Notes: generated from the sequence alone by a model not told the origin. A DNA stretch of 64,000 nucleotides from Streptomyces sp. NBC_01255 (GCF_036226445.1 NZ_CP108474.1:5952001-6016000); one strand, 5' to 3'; numbered from the stretch's first letter, positions 43,850 to 53,486 are shown. A program made the numbers and translations.

Positions 43850-46800
43850 CTAGAAGGGCACCGGGGCGATGTCGACGTCCGCCCGCCGGCCGGCTGCCGA
43901 GGCGGCGACCGCCGGGTGGTCCTCGCCGAGCCGGCGGCGGAAGCGGGTCAGGGTCTCGGTGTGCAGGGCCGTGGCCTCGGTGTCGCGGTTCAGCGCACGA
44001 AGGTCCAGGACCATGTTGGTGGCGCAGGCCAGCGTCGTCGGGTGGTCCTCGCCGTGATCCCGGGTCAGGATCTCCAGGGTCTTCTCGTCCAGCTCCAGGG
44101 CCTCCGCGAGACGCCCCTCGGCGGCGTGCTGGCTGGCCGCGCCGATCGCCGTGGTCAGAGTGAGGATGTGCGTGTCGCCCAGCGACTCGCGCATTCCGCG
44201 CAGGGCCGCGTCGAGGTGCCCCCCGGCGGCGTCGAGGTCCCCGAGGTGCCGCAGGGTGATGGCGAGGTTGGTGCGGGACGACAGGGTGTAGGAGTGGTTC
44301 GGCCCGAGCTTCGCCGCGTAGCGCTCGACGTTCGCCTCGCCGAGCTCCCTCGACCGTCGCAGCTGTCCGTCCTGCCGCAGGTCCACGACGAGGTTGGCCG
44401 CACAGGCGACGGAGTCCGGGTGGTCGGGGCCGTAGCGGTTCACGAACTTCGACCAGACCGTCTCACTGAGCGCCAGCGCCCCGTCGTGGTCCCCCGCGCG
44501 GCGGCGGCACACCGCGAGGACGCGGCCGCAGCCCAGGCTGGTGGGGGTGTCCTCGCCGAAGGAGGCGAGGTAGCGGGCGTAGACGTCCTCCTGGTGGGCC
44601 GCGGCCTCCAGGTAGTCGCCGGCCTCGCGGATGTCGATGGACAGACCGCTCAGGGTGTTCAGGGTGTCGAAGTGGTTCTCGCCCAGGTTGAGGGTGCGCA
44701 GCCGGGCCGTCTCCGCGTCGTACACGCGCGCCTCCCGGTACTGCCCCATCAGCCGCAGGCCGACGCCCAGGCTGTGGGCCGCGCGGAGGGTGGCCGGGTC
44801 GTCCTCGCCGAACGCCCGCAGGGAGCGCTCGTACACCGACCGGTTGATCTCCAGGCCGCGCGCCATCTCGTCCCGCAGTCGCAGACCGGTGCACAGCTGG
44901 ATCAGGGCGTCGAGGGTGCCCTCGTCGTCCTCGCCCGCGGTCCGGATGTACGTGTCCGCCGTGCGCTGCATCATGGCGGCGGCTTCCTGGTACTCGCCGA
45001 GCACGCGCAGGATGAAGGCCAGCCACTTCGCCATCTCCAGCGTCTGCTGGTCCTCGGCGCCGAACTTCTCGGTCCACATCTCCAGCGCCTCGCGGGCCAT
45101 CGACGCCGAGCCCTTGTGGTCGCCCCAGACGTAGAGGAACTCGACCATGCCGCGCACCAGGCCGCGCACCCAGGGCGACTCGCACTCCACGGCCCGGGAC
45201 ACCACCACGTGCGGGAGCAGTGCCTGGTAGCGCGGCCAGAGTTCGCGCGAGCCGGGGCTGTTGGGGTTGGCGTCGGCCAGGAGGAGATGGGCGCCGTGCC
45301 GCATGTCCGCCTGCTGCTGCGGAGACATGCGGTTGACCAGCACGGCCTGAACCAGTCGGTGCAGCTGGATGGTGTCGTGGCGGTGCTCGATGCGGGCCAG
45401 GGCGTAGACGTTGATCTCCCGGATGGCCCGGCCGAGTTTGATCGGATGCCGCAGGGCGTCGTCCAGCTCGGGGGCGATCGTGGTGCTCCGCGAGTTGTTG
45501 AACAGGGAGCGGGAGATCGGCTCGGGGGCGAAGAAGGAGCAGACCTGGAGGAGTTGGAGCGCGGCCGGGTTGCGCTGTTCGAGCTGGCGCAGCGAGACGT
45601 CCCAGGCGGCGGCCACCGACATGGGGTAGTCCGGCGACGGGACGAGCTCGAGCATCAGCTCCGCGATCTTCTCCTTGATCAGGCGCAGGTACTCGGGCAC
45701 GGCCATGCCGGTCACGGCCTGCCAGGCCGCCGCCTGCTCGATGGCGAGCGGCAGGTCGCCCAGGGCCTCGGCGAGCTTGTCGGCGTCCTCGTCGGTCAGG
45801 TCGCGGGCGCGGCGGCGGAGCAGCGACTTGCTCTCCTCGCGGGAGAAGACGTCGACGGAGAGCGTCCGGGCCACCCGGTCCCACTCCTGGTTCCGGGAGG
45901 TGATGAGGATCTTGCCCGTGCCGCCCGTCGGGAAGTAGGGGCGCACGGCCTCGACGTTCTCGGCGTTGTCGAAGACCAGCAGCCACCTGCTGTAGGGATC
46001 GCCGCGGCGCAGTGCCTCGCGGACGGCGGGCACCGCCCGGTTGGCCTCGCTGCCCGCGTTCAGGCCCATCCGCTGGGCGAGTTCGGTGAGCGCGGTCAGG
46101 ATCATCGTGGGCTGTTCGGAGGGGATCCACCAGACGATGTCGTAGTCGGACGCGTACCGGTAGACGTACTCGATGGCGATCTGCGACTTTCCGACACCGC
46201 CCATGCCGTGCAGCGTGTGGGGCAGCACCGCCGAGGTGTCACCGGTCAGCAGCTGCTCGCGGACCTGGGCGAGGAGGTCCTCCCGGCCGACGAAGTTGGG
46301 ATTGTTCGGGGGGACGTTGCCCCAGACGGCGGGTACGGAGGGGCGCGGGTGCGCGTGCGGCTGCGGCTGGGGCTGGGGCTGGGGCTGGGGCTGCGGGGCG
46401 GCCGGCCCGGGGATCGGGGTGCCGTGGGCGGGCGTCGTAGTGCCGTGGGCAGGGGGCGTCCCGTTGTCCGGCTGCCCGTCGGGACTCGGGCCGGGAATCG
46501 GCTGGACTGGGGTGCCGTTCAAGGCCCCTCCGTCTTCGCGCTGGTGCTGACTGGCAGTGGTGTCGGTCATGGCAAGGCCGCCCGTGTCGGAATTTTCAGG
46601 TGTATGACGGATATCGTGGACCAATGGCGGAGCGTTCAGTACGAGCGACGCTCCCGGTGAAGCGCCCTCCAGGGCCGCGCTGATCCGCTGCGCCCGCTCC
46701 AGATACGGCCCGGAGAGGGCGCGGAGCACGGCCAGCTCGACGCGGACGAACGGAAGACTTTCCTCCGTCAGTGGCGGGTCGGGTGCGTCCTCCGGGGCGA

Positions 46801-48433
46801 GCAGGGCGCCCCGGAGCCCCCGGGCCGCCTCGAACCGGTCGCCGTAGAAGTCGGACATCGAGCGCACCACGCGCGCGGTGTCCCCCCGCATCGCGCTGGA
46901 CAGCAGTGCCTCACGCGCCCCGTCGACGAAGTCCAGCGGCGTCGGGAAGGCGGCGCCGCGCGGCTCCTCGGACGGCAGCTCCTCGACCAGACCGCTGAGG
47001 AACAGCTCGGCCACATGGGCCGGTTGGGCCTCCGGGACGAGCGTGCGCCGGACGTCCCGCACCAGGCGGGGTTCGAGGACCGTGGCGGCCAGATGGGTGG
47101 CGAGCCGGAAGGCGGTGGGCGTGGCGTGGCTGCGGAAGCGGCGGACGCGCTCCTGCACCGACGGTGCCGAGGGCTCGGCCTCGTCCTCCCACGGGGCCGG
47201 GGCGGGTGCGCCGAGGAGCAGGACGGACGCGTCGGTCCACCCGGGCTCCGTACCGGCCACCAGCGCGGCCCAGCGGCCCAGCCAGTCGGCGTCCAGCTCA
47301 AGGACCGGAACCGCCACCCGCCAGGTCCCCGGCGGCGGATCGAACGGGTCGTACACCTCCTCCGGGAAGCGCACGGACAGTTCGGTGTTGCGGGCGCCCG
47401 AGCGCGGGCCGCGGATCCGGGCCCGGCGGGGCGTCAGGGCGGTGCGGTGCCAGTCCCGCTGGGACAGCAGGTGCACGATCGCCGCCGGTCCGGCCGTCGC
47501 CCACAGCTCCAGGGCCTTCAGCCCGGCCCCGCCGCGCCACAGCGGTGCCAGGGCGTCGGTCAGGACGAGGACGATGCGGCGGCCGGTCCTGTCCAGCAGC
47601 TCGGCGGGGTCGCCGACGGGGCCGTCCGCGTACGGGCCGCGCAGCACCGCCTCCTCGCCCGCGGCGGTCTCGCGCACGCCCAGCCGGCGGACCCGGACGT
47701 CCCGGAAGGCACCCGACTGCTCCACCACCGCGGTGAACTCGGCGACCGTCTGCTCCCAGATCGACATGGTCACGTGGTCGTCGACCACCAGCACCAGGTC
47801 GAAGCGGCGCTCGTCCGCCGACCGGACGTAGGGCATCCACAGCCCGTCCTCGGCGGCGCGCTCGGCCGTGGTCTCCTCGTCCAGCTCGATCTCGGACGCC
47901 GAGGGCACCACCTGTCTCAGCGGCCGCAGCCAGCGCCCTATACCGGGCGCGTCGCGAAGGTCCGGTGCCGGCCCGGCCCGGACGTACACGTCCTGGAACT
48001 CCCCCGCGAGGGGGTACGCGGCGACCGGCGCGCCCCCGGTCGGGAGCCGGCCGCCGGGGCCGCCCGGGAACGACGACGGCCGGACGGCGCCGGACACGTC
48101 GGACACGCCGGGCACCCCGGGCGCGAGGTCCGGGCCGGTGGCCTCCGCCATCTTGCCGGGCACTCCGCCCGGCGGCATCGCACCGTCCTCGGGCATCCTG
48201 CGGTCTTCCACCGCCCCGTGGCCGGGGGGTTCGGGCAAGCGGTGGTCTTCGGGCTGCTGCCCGTGGCTGTCGAGCGGCCCGGAGAGCCCGGAGAGTCCGG
48301 GTGGCATCGTCGGCCGGGGGCGTGGCGGGTCGGTGGACGGGGGCAGCCGGGCCGCGAGCGTCTGGTACGCGTGCAGCCACAGCGCCTCGGCCACCTCGAA
48401 GGCCTCCGGATTCGGACGGGCTTCGTCGTCCAT
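43850..48433 (-). CDS. FxsT-like STAND protein: vWA/SAV_2336 N-terminus, NB-ARC, TPR
   Basis: A 1527-residue signalling ATPase. Residues 1-165 are Pro/Gly-rich. About 165-600 match the SAV_2336/vWA-like region (FDLVLVVDDHVTMSIW at 211-226, with a degenerate metal site). A QP-rich linker (680-692, from a GGGGCT-type tandem repeat) precedes NB-ARC: P-loop GMGGVGKS at 743-750 and Walker B LLVFDNAE. C-terminal ~1100-1510 are TPR-like helical repeats (e.g. GEDHPTTLACATNMVLDLRA). This matches FxsT, the TPR/STAND member of FxSxx RiPP systems. It starts by a TGATG overlap with the MoxR gene. Confidence 0.85.
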   Translation of the reverse strand: MDDEARPNPEAFEVAEALWLHAYQTLAARLPPSTDPPRPRPTMPPGLSGLSGPLDSHGQQPEDHRLPEPPGHGAVEDRRMPEDGAMPPGGVPGKMAEATGPDLAPGVPGVSDVSGAVRPSSFPGGPGGRLPTGGAPVAAYPLAGEFQDVYVRAGPAPDLRDAPGIGRWLRPLRQVVPSASEIELDEETTAERAAEDGLWMPYVRSADERRFDLVLVVDDHVTMSIWEQTVAEFTAVVEQSGAFRDVRVRRLGVRETAAGEEAVLRGPYADGPVGDPAELLDRTGRRIVLVLTDALAPLWRGGAGLKALELWATAGPAAIVHLLSQRDWHRTALTPRRARIRGPRSGARNTELSVRFPEEVYDPFDPPPGTWRVAVPVLELDADWLGRWAALVAGTEPGWTDASVLLLGAPAPAPWEDEAEPSAPSVQERVRRFRSHATPTAFRLATHLAATVLEPRLVRDVRRTLVPEAQPAHVAELFLSGLVEELPSEEPRGAAFPTPLDFVDGAREALLSSAMRGDTARVVRSMSDFYGDRFEAARGLRGALLAPEDAPDPPLTEESLPFVRVELAVLRALSGPYLERAQRISAALEGASPGASLVLNAPPLVHDIRHTPENSDTGGLAMTDTTASQHQREDGGALNGTPVQPIPGPSPDGQPDNGTPPAHGTTTPAHGTPIPGPAAPQPQPQPQPQPQPHAHPRPSVPAVWGNVPPNNPNFVGREDLLAQVREQLLTGDTSAVLPHTLHGMGGVGKSQIAIEYVYRYASDYDIVWWIPSEQPTMILTALTELAQRMGLNAGSEANRAVPAVREALRRGDPYSRWLLVFDNAENVEAVRPYFPTGGTGKILITSRNQEWDRVARTLSVDVFSREESKSLLRRRARDLTDEDADKLAEALGDLPLAIEQAAAWQAVTGMAVPEYLRLIKEKIAELMLELVPSPDYPMSVAAAWDVSLRQLEQRNPAALQLLQVCSFFAPEPISRSLFNNSRSTTIAPELDDALRHPIKLGRAIREINVYALARIEHRHDTIQLHRLVQAVLVNRMSPQQQADMRHGAHLLLADANPNSPGSRELWPRYQALLPHVVVSRAVECESPWVRGLVRGMVEFLYVWGDHKGSASMAREALEMWTEKFGAEDQQTLEMAKWLAFILRVLGEYQEAAAMMQRTADTYIRTAGEDDEGTLDALIQLCTGLRLRDEMARGLEINRSVYERSLRAFGEDDPATLRAAHSLGVGLRLMGQYREARVYDAETARLRTLNLGENHFDTLNTLSGLSIDIREAGDYLEAAAHQEDVYARYLASFGEDTPTSLGCGRVLAVCRRRAGDHDGALALSETVWSKFVNRYGPDHPDSVACAANLVVDLRQDGQLRRSRELGEANVERYAAKLGPNHSYTLSSRTNLAITLRHLGDLDAAGGHLDAALRGMRESLGDTHILTLTTAIGAASQHAAEGRLAEALELDEKTLEILTRDHGEDHPTTLACATNMVLDLRALNRDTEATALHTETLTRFRRRLGEDHPAVAASAAGRRADVDIAPVPF

Positions 48434-49539
48434 CAGGGTGCTCCCGACAATTCACGCCAGAGCGCGTCCAGCAGCTCGCCCCATGCCTCGTCGTCCTCCC
48501 GGACGCCCGCCGTCCGCAGGAAGATCGCGTTCAGCAGCTGGTCCGTGGCCAGTCCGCCGTTCTCCCGGCTGCGTTCCATGAACTGCCGGATCATGGCGTC
48601 GGGCCGGCCGCCCTGGTCCCGGAAGTGGGCGGCGATCATGGCGGCGAGCTGGTCCTCGCGCGGCGGGGAGACGTCCAGCCGGACACAGCGGCGGAGGAAG
48701 GCCGGCGGGAACTGTCGCTCGCCGTTGCTGGTGATCACGATGAAGGGGAAGGCCCGGCACTTCACCCGCCCGTCGGTCACCGTGACCGTCTGGTCCGGGT
48801 CGTCGGTGAACACCCGGGCCTCGCCCTCCTGATGGCGGGCGCGGACCAGCTCCGGGATGTCGTACGAGCCGTTCTCCAGGACGTGCAGGAGGTCGCTGGG
48901 CAGGTCGATGTCGCTCTTGTCGAGCTCGTCGATGAGCAGGACGCGGGGCAGTTCGTACGGCAGCAGGGCGGTGCCCAGCGGGCCCAGCCGGACGAAGTCC
49001 CCGATCCTCGCCCCGCCCGCGCCGTCCTCCGCGCCGCTCCCGGTCGCCTGGACCGGCACCGGCAGGCCGGGCCGGCCGCGCCCCAGGGAGGCCTGGGCCC
49101 GCCCGATGGCGTCGTACTCGTAGAGCCCGGAGCGCAGGGTGCTGCGGGAGGTGATGCCCCAGTGCAGGACGCGGCCCAGGCCCAGTTCGCGTGCGACGAG
49201 GTAGGCCAGGGTCGACTTGCCGATGCCGGGCCGGCCCGTCACCAGGAGGGGCCTGCGGAGCAGCAGCGCGGTGTTGATCATGTCGATGTCGTGCGCGTCC
49301 TGCCGGGGCGTGGCGCGGCTCACCGCGCCGAGGCGCCGGTCGCTCTCGGCGTTCTCGGCCGGTACGGGGGGCAGCACCGGGCCGCCGTCGAAGTCCCGCC
49401 AGCCGGGTGGCGGCGGCAGGATGTCGCCGAGGCGGATGTCGGTCAGTGGCTGCCCGGTGCCCCGGTAGATCCACCAGCTGCGGCTGCTGACGTGCCCGCC
49501 GTTCCGACCGCTCTCGACCGGATGTTGGAGCCCGCTCAT
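48433..49539 (-). CDS. MoxR-like AAA+ ATPase
   Basis: A 368-residue AAA+ protein: Walker A GRPGIGKS at 102-109, Walker B VLLIDELDKSD at 200-210, sensor 1 FIVITSNGERQFPPAFLRRC. It belongs to the MoxR class, which works with vWA and VMAP proteins to remodel or activate complexes. It overlaps its neighbours on both sides: ATGA with VMAP upstream and TGATG with the FxsT-like gene downstream. This is a tightly coupled three-gene operon. Confidence 0.9.
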   Translation of the reverse strand: MSGLQHPVESGRNGGHVSSRSWWIYRGTGQPLTDIRLGDILPPPPGWRDFDGGPVLPPVPAENAESDRRLGAVSRATPRQDAHDIDMINTALLLRRPLLVTGRPGIGKSTLAYLVARELGLGRVLHWGITSRSTLRSGLYEYDAIGRAQASLGRGRPGLPVPVQATGSGAEDGAGGARIGDFVRLGPLGTALLPYELPRVLLIDELDKSDIDLPSDLLHVLENGSYDIPELVRARHQEGEARVFTDDPDQTVTVTDGRVKCRAFPFIVITSNGERQFPPAFLRRCVRLDVSPPREDQLAAMIAAHFRDQGGRPDAMIRQFMERSRENGGLATDQLLNAIFLRTAGVREDDEAWGELLDALWRELSGAP

Positions 49540-51092
49540 GTGTCCCCCTCGTCGTCGTGTCCGCCCCGTACGTTCCCGGTGTCGGCCCCCGGCGACCCGG
49601 ACCAGTCGACGATGCGGTTCGGGTCGTCGAAGAGCACCGCGACATGCCGTCCCACGTGGGCGTCTCGTTGTGCGGCGGCGGCGGTGGCCGCCTCGTTCCG
49701 CAGTTGCTGGATTCGCTGGGGCAGGTCGACCGGCTTACCCTTCACGAGCTTCTTGGCCCGTTTGCGGAAGTCGGCGGGTGCGCCGGGGCGGCGGTCCCAC
49801 ACGACCATCGGCACTCCGGCGCGCAGGGCGGTCTCCAGGGAGTCCCGGCTGCCGCCGGGGCCCTGGACCGGGGGAGCGTTGAGGGCGACGGCGACGAGCC
49901 GCTCGTCGGCGGTGAGCCGGCTGTTCCACTGGACCTGGTCGTGACCGCGCTTGCCCGCCGTGTCCCAGTGGCAGACGGTGTCGTGGCTGTCCTGCATCTG
50001 CTGCCAGCGGTTGTGCCAGCGCCGGTGGAACTGCGGTGCCCGCATGCGCTCCAGGCTGCGCAGCACGACCGGATAGCTCAGGCACAGGGCGCTCGCGAAG
50101 GAGGACTGGGAGCCGAGCGGCAGCCATTCCATCGGATGGTTCAGGAGGTGGAAGGGGAGGACGAATTCCAGCACCGGTTTCCCCGGGCGCCCTGCCCAGT
50201 CGTTCTCCGCCTGGTAGACGAGCTGTTCCACCGCGGGTCCGACCTCGGCCAGGGACACGACCCGGTCCTCGCCGCGCTCCGGCCGCCACGGCCCCGGACG
50301 GATCTGGCGCCAGTGGGACAGCAGATACCGGTCGGGGGTCATTCCGTGTGTGCACACCTGCACAACGAGACAGGCGGGAGCTGGTTGTGCCGCCGGGCCC
50401 CGGGTGCTCTCGTCGCGTACCGCCTTCAGGGGTGCCGCGAGGCCCAGCTTGACCGCCTGGACGTCGTTCCACTCGCGCAGACCGACGGCGGTCTGCGCGT
50501 GGGCGGGCGACCGGTCGAGGGCCGTGGCCACGTGCTCGACCAGCATCATGGTGGGGAGCAGACCGTCGGGGCGGGCGTTGGCCCAGCTGAGGAAGTCGAA
50601 CGCCTCCCCGAGGGTGGCGACGGGCCGGTGGGGGAGGGGGAGGTCGCCGGCGACCGCGTACAGCTCTCCGTGTGCGTCGAGGTGGTCGACGCGGGCGAGC
50701 AGCGCGCGGACGTCCCGTAACTCCGCTTCGGGCAGGGCCGCCAGGACCGGAGGGGTGGCGACGAGTTCCTTGATCCTCAGTACGGGGGCGGAGCCGGGGG
50801 CGTAGACGTCCAGGGTGGCGAGCAGTTCGGGCAGTCCGCGCGGCTCCCGCAGGCAGGCCCGGACGATCTCCAGCGCGTCCAGCCGGGTCCGGCCGTGCCG
50901 GCGCACGTTGCCCAGTTCGGGTAACGGGCCGGCCAGCATGCTGATCAGGAGATCGCGTCCGTCCGGGGTGTCGAGTCCCGTCACCGCGCACATCTGATCC
51001 ACCAGCGCGTGTTCGAGTGCCGGTGGATGAGTGACATGGCTCTCGCTGAACAATGGCCCCCCGTAACGGATTCGAAGTTCCCGACTCCCCAT
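49536..51092 (-). CDS. VMAP (vWA-MoxR-associated protein) with N-terminal effector-associated domain
   Basis: A 518-residue conflict-system adaptor. Residues ~26-101 are an EAD2-like domain (ALVDQMCAVTGLDTPDGRDL to GLPELLATLDVYAPGS). ~110-230 may be the helical VMAP middle domain. ~240-505 are the VMAP-C-like part, with VLEFVLPFHLLNHPMEWLPL and LSYPVVLRSLERM. TTA codons occur at Leu57 (complement at 50922-50924) and Leu125 (50718-50720), rare in this genome. It starts the VMAP-MoxR-FxsT operon; its ribosome binding site is weak. The EAD matches that of the caspase at 39940, suggesting the two proteins bind each other. Confidence 0.85.
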   Translation of the reverse strand: MGSRELRIRYGGPLFSESHVTHPPALEHALVDQMCAVTGLDTPDGRDLLISMLAGPLPELGNVRRHGRTRLDALEIVRACLREPRGLPELLATLDVYAPGSAPVLRIKELVATPPVLAALPEAELRDVRALLARVDHLDAHGELYAVAGDLPLPHRPVATLGEAFDFLSWANARPDGLLPTMMLVEHVATALDRSPAHAQTAVGLREWNDVQAVKLGLAAPLKAVRDESTRGPAAQPAPACLVVQVCTHGMTPDRYLLSHWRQIRPGPWRPERGEDRVVSLAEVGPAVEQLVYQAENDWAGRPGKPVLEFVLPFHLLNHPMEWLPLGSQSSFASALCLSYPVVLRSLERMRAPQFHRRWHNRWQQMQDSHDTVCHWDTAGKRGHDQVQWNSRLTADERLVAVALNAPPVQGPGGSRDSLETALRAGVPMVVWDRRPGAPADFRKRAKKLVKGKPVDLPQRIQQLRNEAATAAAAQRDAHVGRHVAVLFDDPNRIVDWSGSPGADTGNVRGGHDDEGDT

Positions 51093-51206
51093 CGGACATG
51101 GGTGGTTCGGGCACTGCCGTCCCCCGTCCAGGGTATGGCGCGGGCCTGACGCGTCGCCACCCTGTACGCGGGTTCCCTCGGGTTCCCTCCCCCGGAACCG
51201 TCCGGA

Positions 51207-51623
<417 letters not shown>

Positions 51624-51694
51624 GGTTCTTCCGTTCCTGTCCTCGGGGCCCTCGGGGCGGTGTCCCCGTGGCGTGACTCCATTAGTAGCGCACT

Positions 51695-51716
51695 ATTCAG
51701 TTGTGCACAACTGAAT
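51695..51716. promoter_or_regulatory. OhrR operator
   Basis: TTCAGTTGTGCACAACTGAA (51696-51715) is a perfect 20-bp palindrome, extending to 22 bp with flanking A and T. It sits between divergent ohr and ohrR genes and is a textbook OhrR/MarR-type site. Confidence 0.9.
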
Positions 51717-51749
51717 CGCGTGTGAGCTGTCCTCGCGTATCCTGGAGCC

Positions 51750-52244
51750 ATGCCTGGATCCATGGAGACGCTCGACACGGTCCCGGACGAGGAGTTCCTC
51801 CGGCTCGACCACCAGATCTGCTTCTCGCTGCACGCGGCGACTCGCGCCTTCAACGGCGTCTACCGCGAGGCCCTCAAGGAGCTGGGGCTCACCTACCCCC
51901 AGTACCTCGTCATGCTCGTGCTCTGGGAGCACGGCGAGCTGCCCGTGAAGGGGATCGGCGAGCGGGTGCGGCTCGACTCCGGGACCCTGTCCCCGCTGCT
52001 CAAGCGGCTCGAAGCCGCCGGATACGTCGAGCGGCGGCGCAGCCCCGAGGACGAGCGGTCCGTCACCGTACGGCCGACCGGCGACGGGACCGCGCTCAAG
52101 GAGAAGGCGCTCGGCGTCCCGCGCCGCATCGCCACCGCGACCGGGCTCCCGCTGGAGGACATCCGCGACCTGCGGGAACGGCTCGACGCCCTGGCCGTCC
52201 GGCTCGACGCGGTCGACCCGGACGCCCTCTCCTCCTGCACCTGA
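51750..52244 (+). CDS. ohrR: OhrR, MarR family peroxide-sensing repressor
   Basis: A 164-residue MarR protein. The sensing Cys24 is in LDHQICFSLHAATRAFNG. The winged helix reads LPVKGIGERVRLDSGTLSPL then LKRLEAAGYVERRRSPEDER. Organic peroxide oxidises Cys24 and frees the operator just upstream. Starts at 51750 and 51762 are both possible. A second Cys near the C-terminus (SSCT) is present but not typical. Confidence 0.93.
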   Translation: MPGSMETLDTVPDEEFLRLDHQICFSLHAATRAFNGVYREALKELGLTYPQYLVMLVLWEHGELPVKGIGERVRLDSGTLSPLLKRLEAAGYVERRRSPEDERSVTVRPTGDGTALKEKALGVPRRIATATGLPLEDIRDLRERLDALAVRLDAVDPDALSSCT

Positions 52245-52262
52245 TCCGCCGGACGGCAGACC

Positions 52263-53486
52263 CTAAGGCGCGGTGATCACCAGGGCCGCGTTGTGCCCGC
52301 CGAAGCCCACCGACGTGGAGACGGCGAGCCCGACCCGGGACGACCGGGCGATGGTCGGCACGTCGAGGTCGATGCCCTCGCCCGGCTCCGTGAAGTTGGC
52401 GGTCGGCGGCACCGTGCTCTCCGCGACCGACAGCACCGTCAGCGCCGCCTCCACGGCGCCCGCCGCACCCAGCAGGTGCCCGGTCACCCCCTTCGTCGAG
52501 GTCACCGGCGGCCCGTGCGGCAGCAGCCGCGCCAGCACCGCCGCCTCCACGGCGTCACCGCGCGGCGTGCCCGTCCCGTGCGCGTTCACCAGGTCGACGT
52601 CGCCCGGCGCCGCACCCGCCTCCGCGAGCGCCGCCCGGACCGCCGCCGCGAGTCCCGAGCCGTCGGGCCGGGGCGCCACCACGTGATGCGCGTCCGAGGT
52701 CGCCCCGTACCCGCCGATCAGCGCCCGGGTACGGGCCCCGCGCGCCGCCGCGTCGGCCGGCCGCTCCAGGACCAGGAACCCGGCCCCCTCCGCCATCACG
52801 AACCCGTCCCGCTCCGCGTCGAACGGCCGCAGCCCGCCCGAGGGGTCGTGGAAGCGGTGGGAAAGCGCCTGCAGCCGGTCGAAACCGGCGATGTAGAAGG
52901 AGCTCAGCGAGGCGTCGGAGCCGCCCGCGAGGACCACGTCGCAGCGGCCGAGCGCCAGCAGGTCGAGCGCCACACCGATCGCCGTGGCCCCCGACGCGCA
53001 CGCCGTGGTCACCGCCATCGACGGGCCCCGGATGCCGAACTCCACCGCGAGCTGCGCCGCGACCGCGTTCGGCAGGGCGCCGGGCACGGCGAACGGGGAC
53101 ATGTCCCCGGGCCCGTCCTCCCGCACCACCGCGAGCTGCCGCTCGTACGTGAGGGTGCCGCCCGCCCCGGTCCCGGCGACCACCCCGACCCGCGCCCCGT
53201 CCCAGCCGTCGGCGTCCAGACCTGCGTCGGCGAGCGCCTCCCGCGCCGCGACCAGCGCGAGGGCCGCGCTCCGGTCCGGCCGGCGGGCCGCCGCCGCCCT
53301 GCCGAGCCCGCCGGGTCCGTCGGCCGGCCCGGGAGCCCGGCACGCGAGATGGCGGAGCCCGTCCAGCTCCTCCAGACCGGCGGTGGGCTTCCCCGCGCAC
53401 ACCGTCTCCCAGGTCGCCGCCCGGTCCGCGCCCGCCGGGGTGAGCAGCCCCACGCCGGTGACGGCGGCCCCTGACCACCCGGACAT
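52263..53486 (-). CDS. beta-ketoacyl-[ACP] synthase (KAS II-like)
   Basis: A 407-residue ketosynthase with the complete triad: Cys163 in VTTACASGATA, His303 in NAHGTGTPRGD, and Lys332/His337 in TKGVTGHLLGAAG. It condenses acyl groups carried on the ACP encoded immediately upstream (TGATG overlap). As a single ketosynthase with an ACP and no chain-length partner, it differs from type II polyketide pairs; it may load or extend one acyl chain. It is the last gene of the minus-strand operon. Confidence 0.92.
   Translation of the reverse strand: MSGWSGAAVTGVGLLTPAGADRAATWETVCAGKPTAGLEELDGLRHLACRAPGPADGPGGLGRAAAARRPDRSAALALVAAREALADAGLDADGWDGARVGVVAGTGAGGTLTYERQLAVVREDGPGDMSPFAVPGALPNAVAAQLAVEFGIRGPSMAVTTACASGATAIGVALDLLALGRCDVVLAGGSDASLSSFYIAGFDRLQALSHRFHDPSGGLRPFDAERDGFVMAEGAGFLVLERPADAAARGARTRALIGGYGATSDAHHVVAPRPDGSGLAAAVRAALAEAGAAPGDVDLVNAHGTGTPRGDAVEAAVLARLLPHGPPVTSTKGVTGHLLGAAGAVEAALTVLSVAESTVPPTANFTEPGEGIDLDVPTIARSSRVGLAVSTSVGFGGHNAALVITAP

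Noticed and set aside
46366..46400. GGGGCT-type tandem repeat as a CRISPR or regulatory array
   Set aside because: It lies inside the NB-ARC-TPR gene and codes for a Gln-Pro linker; no CRISPR array or Cas gene is present in the window.
43802..46660. Very long open frame (952 codons) on the plus strand
   Set aside because: It is antisense to the NB-ARC-TPR gene and arises from high GC; composition is Arg/Gly/Val-rich and matches no family.
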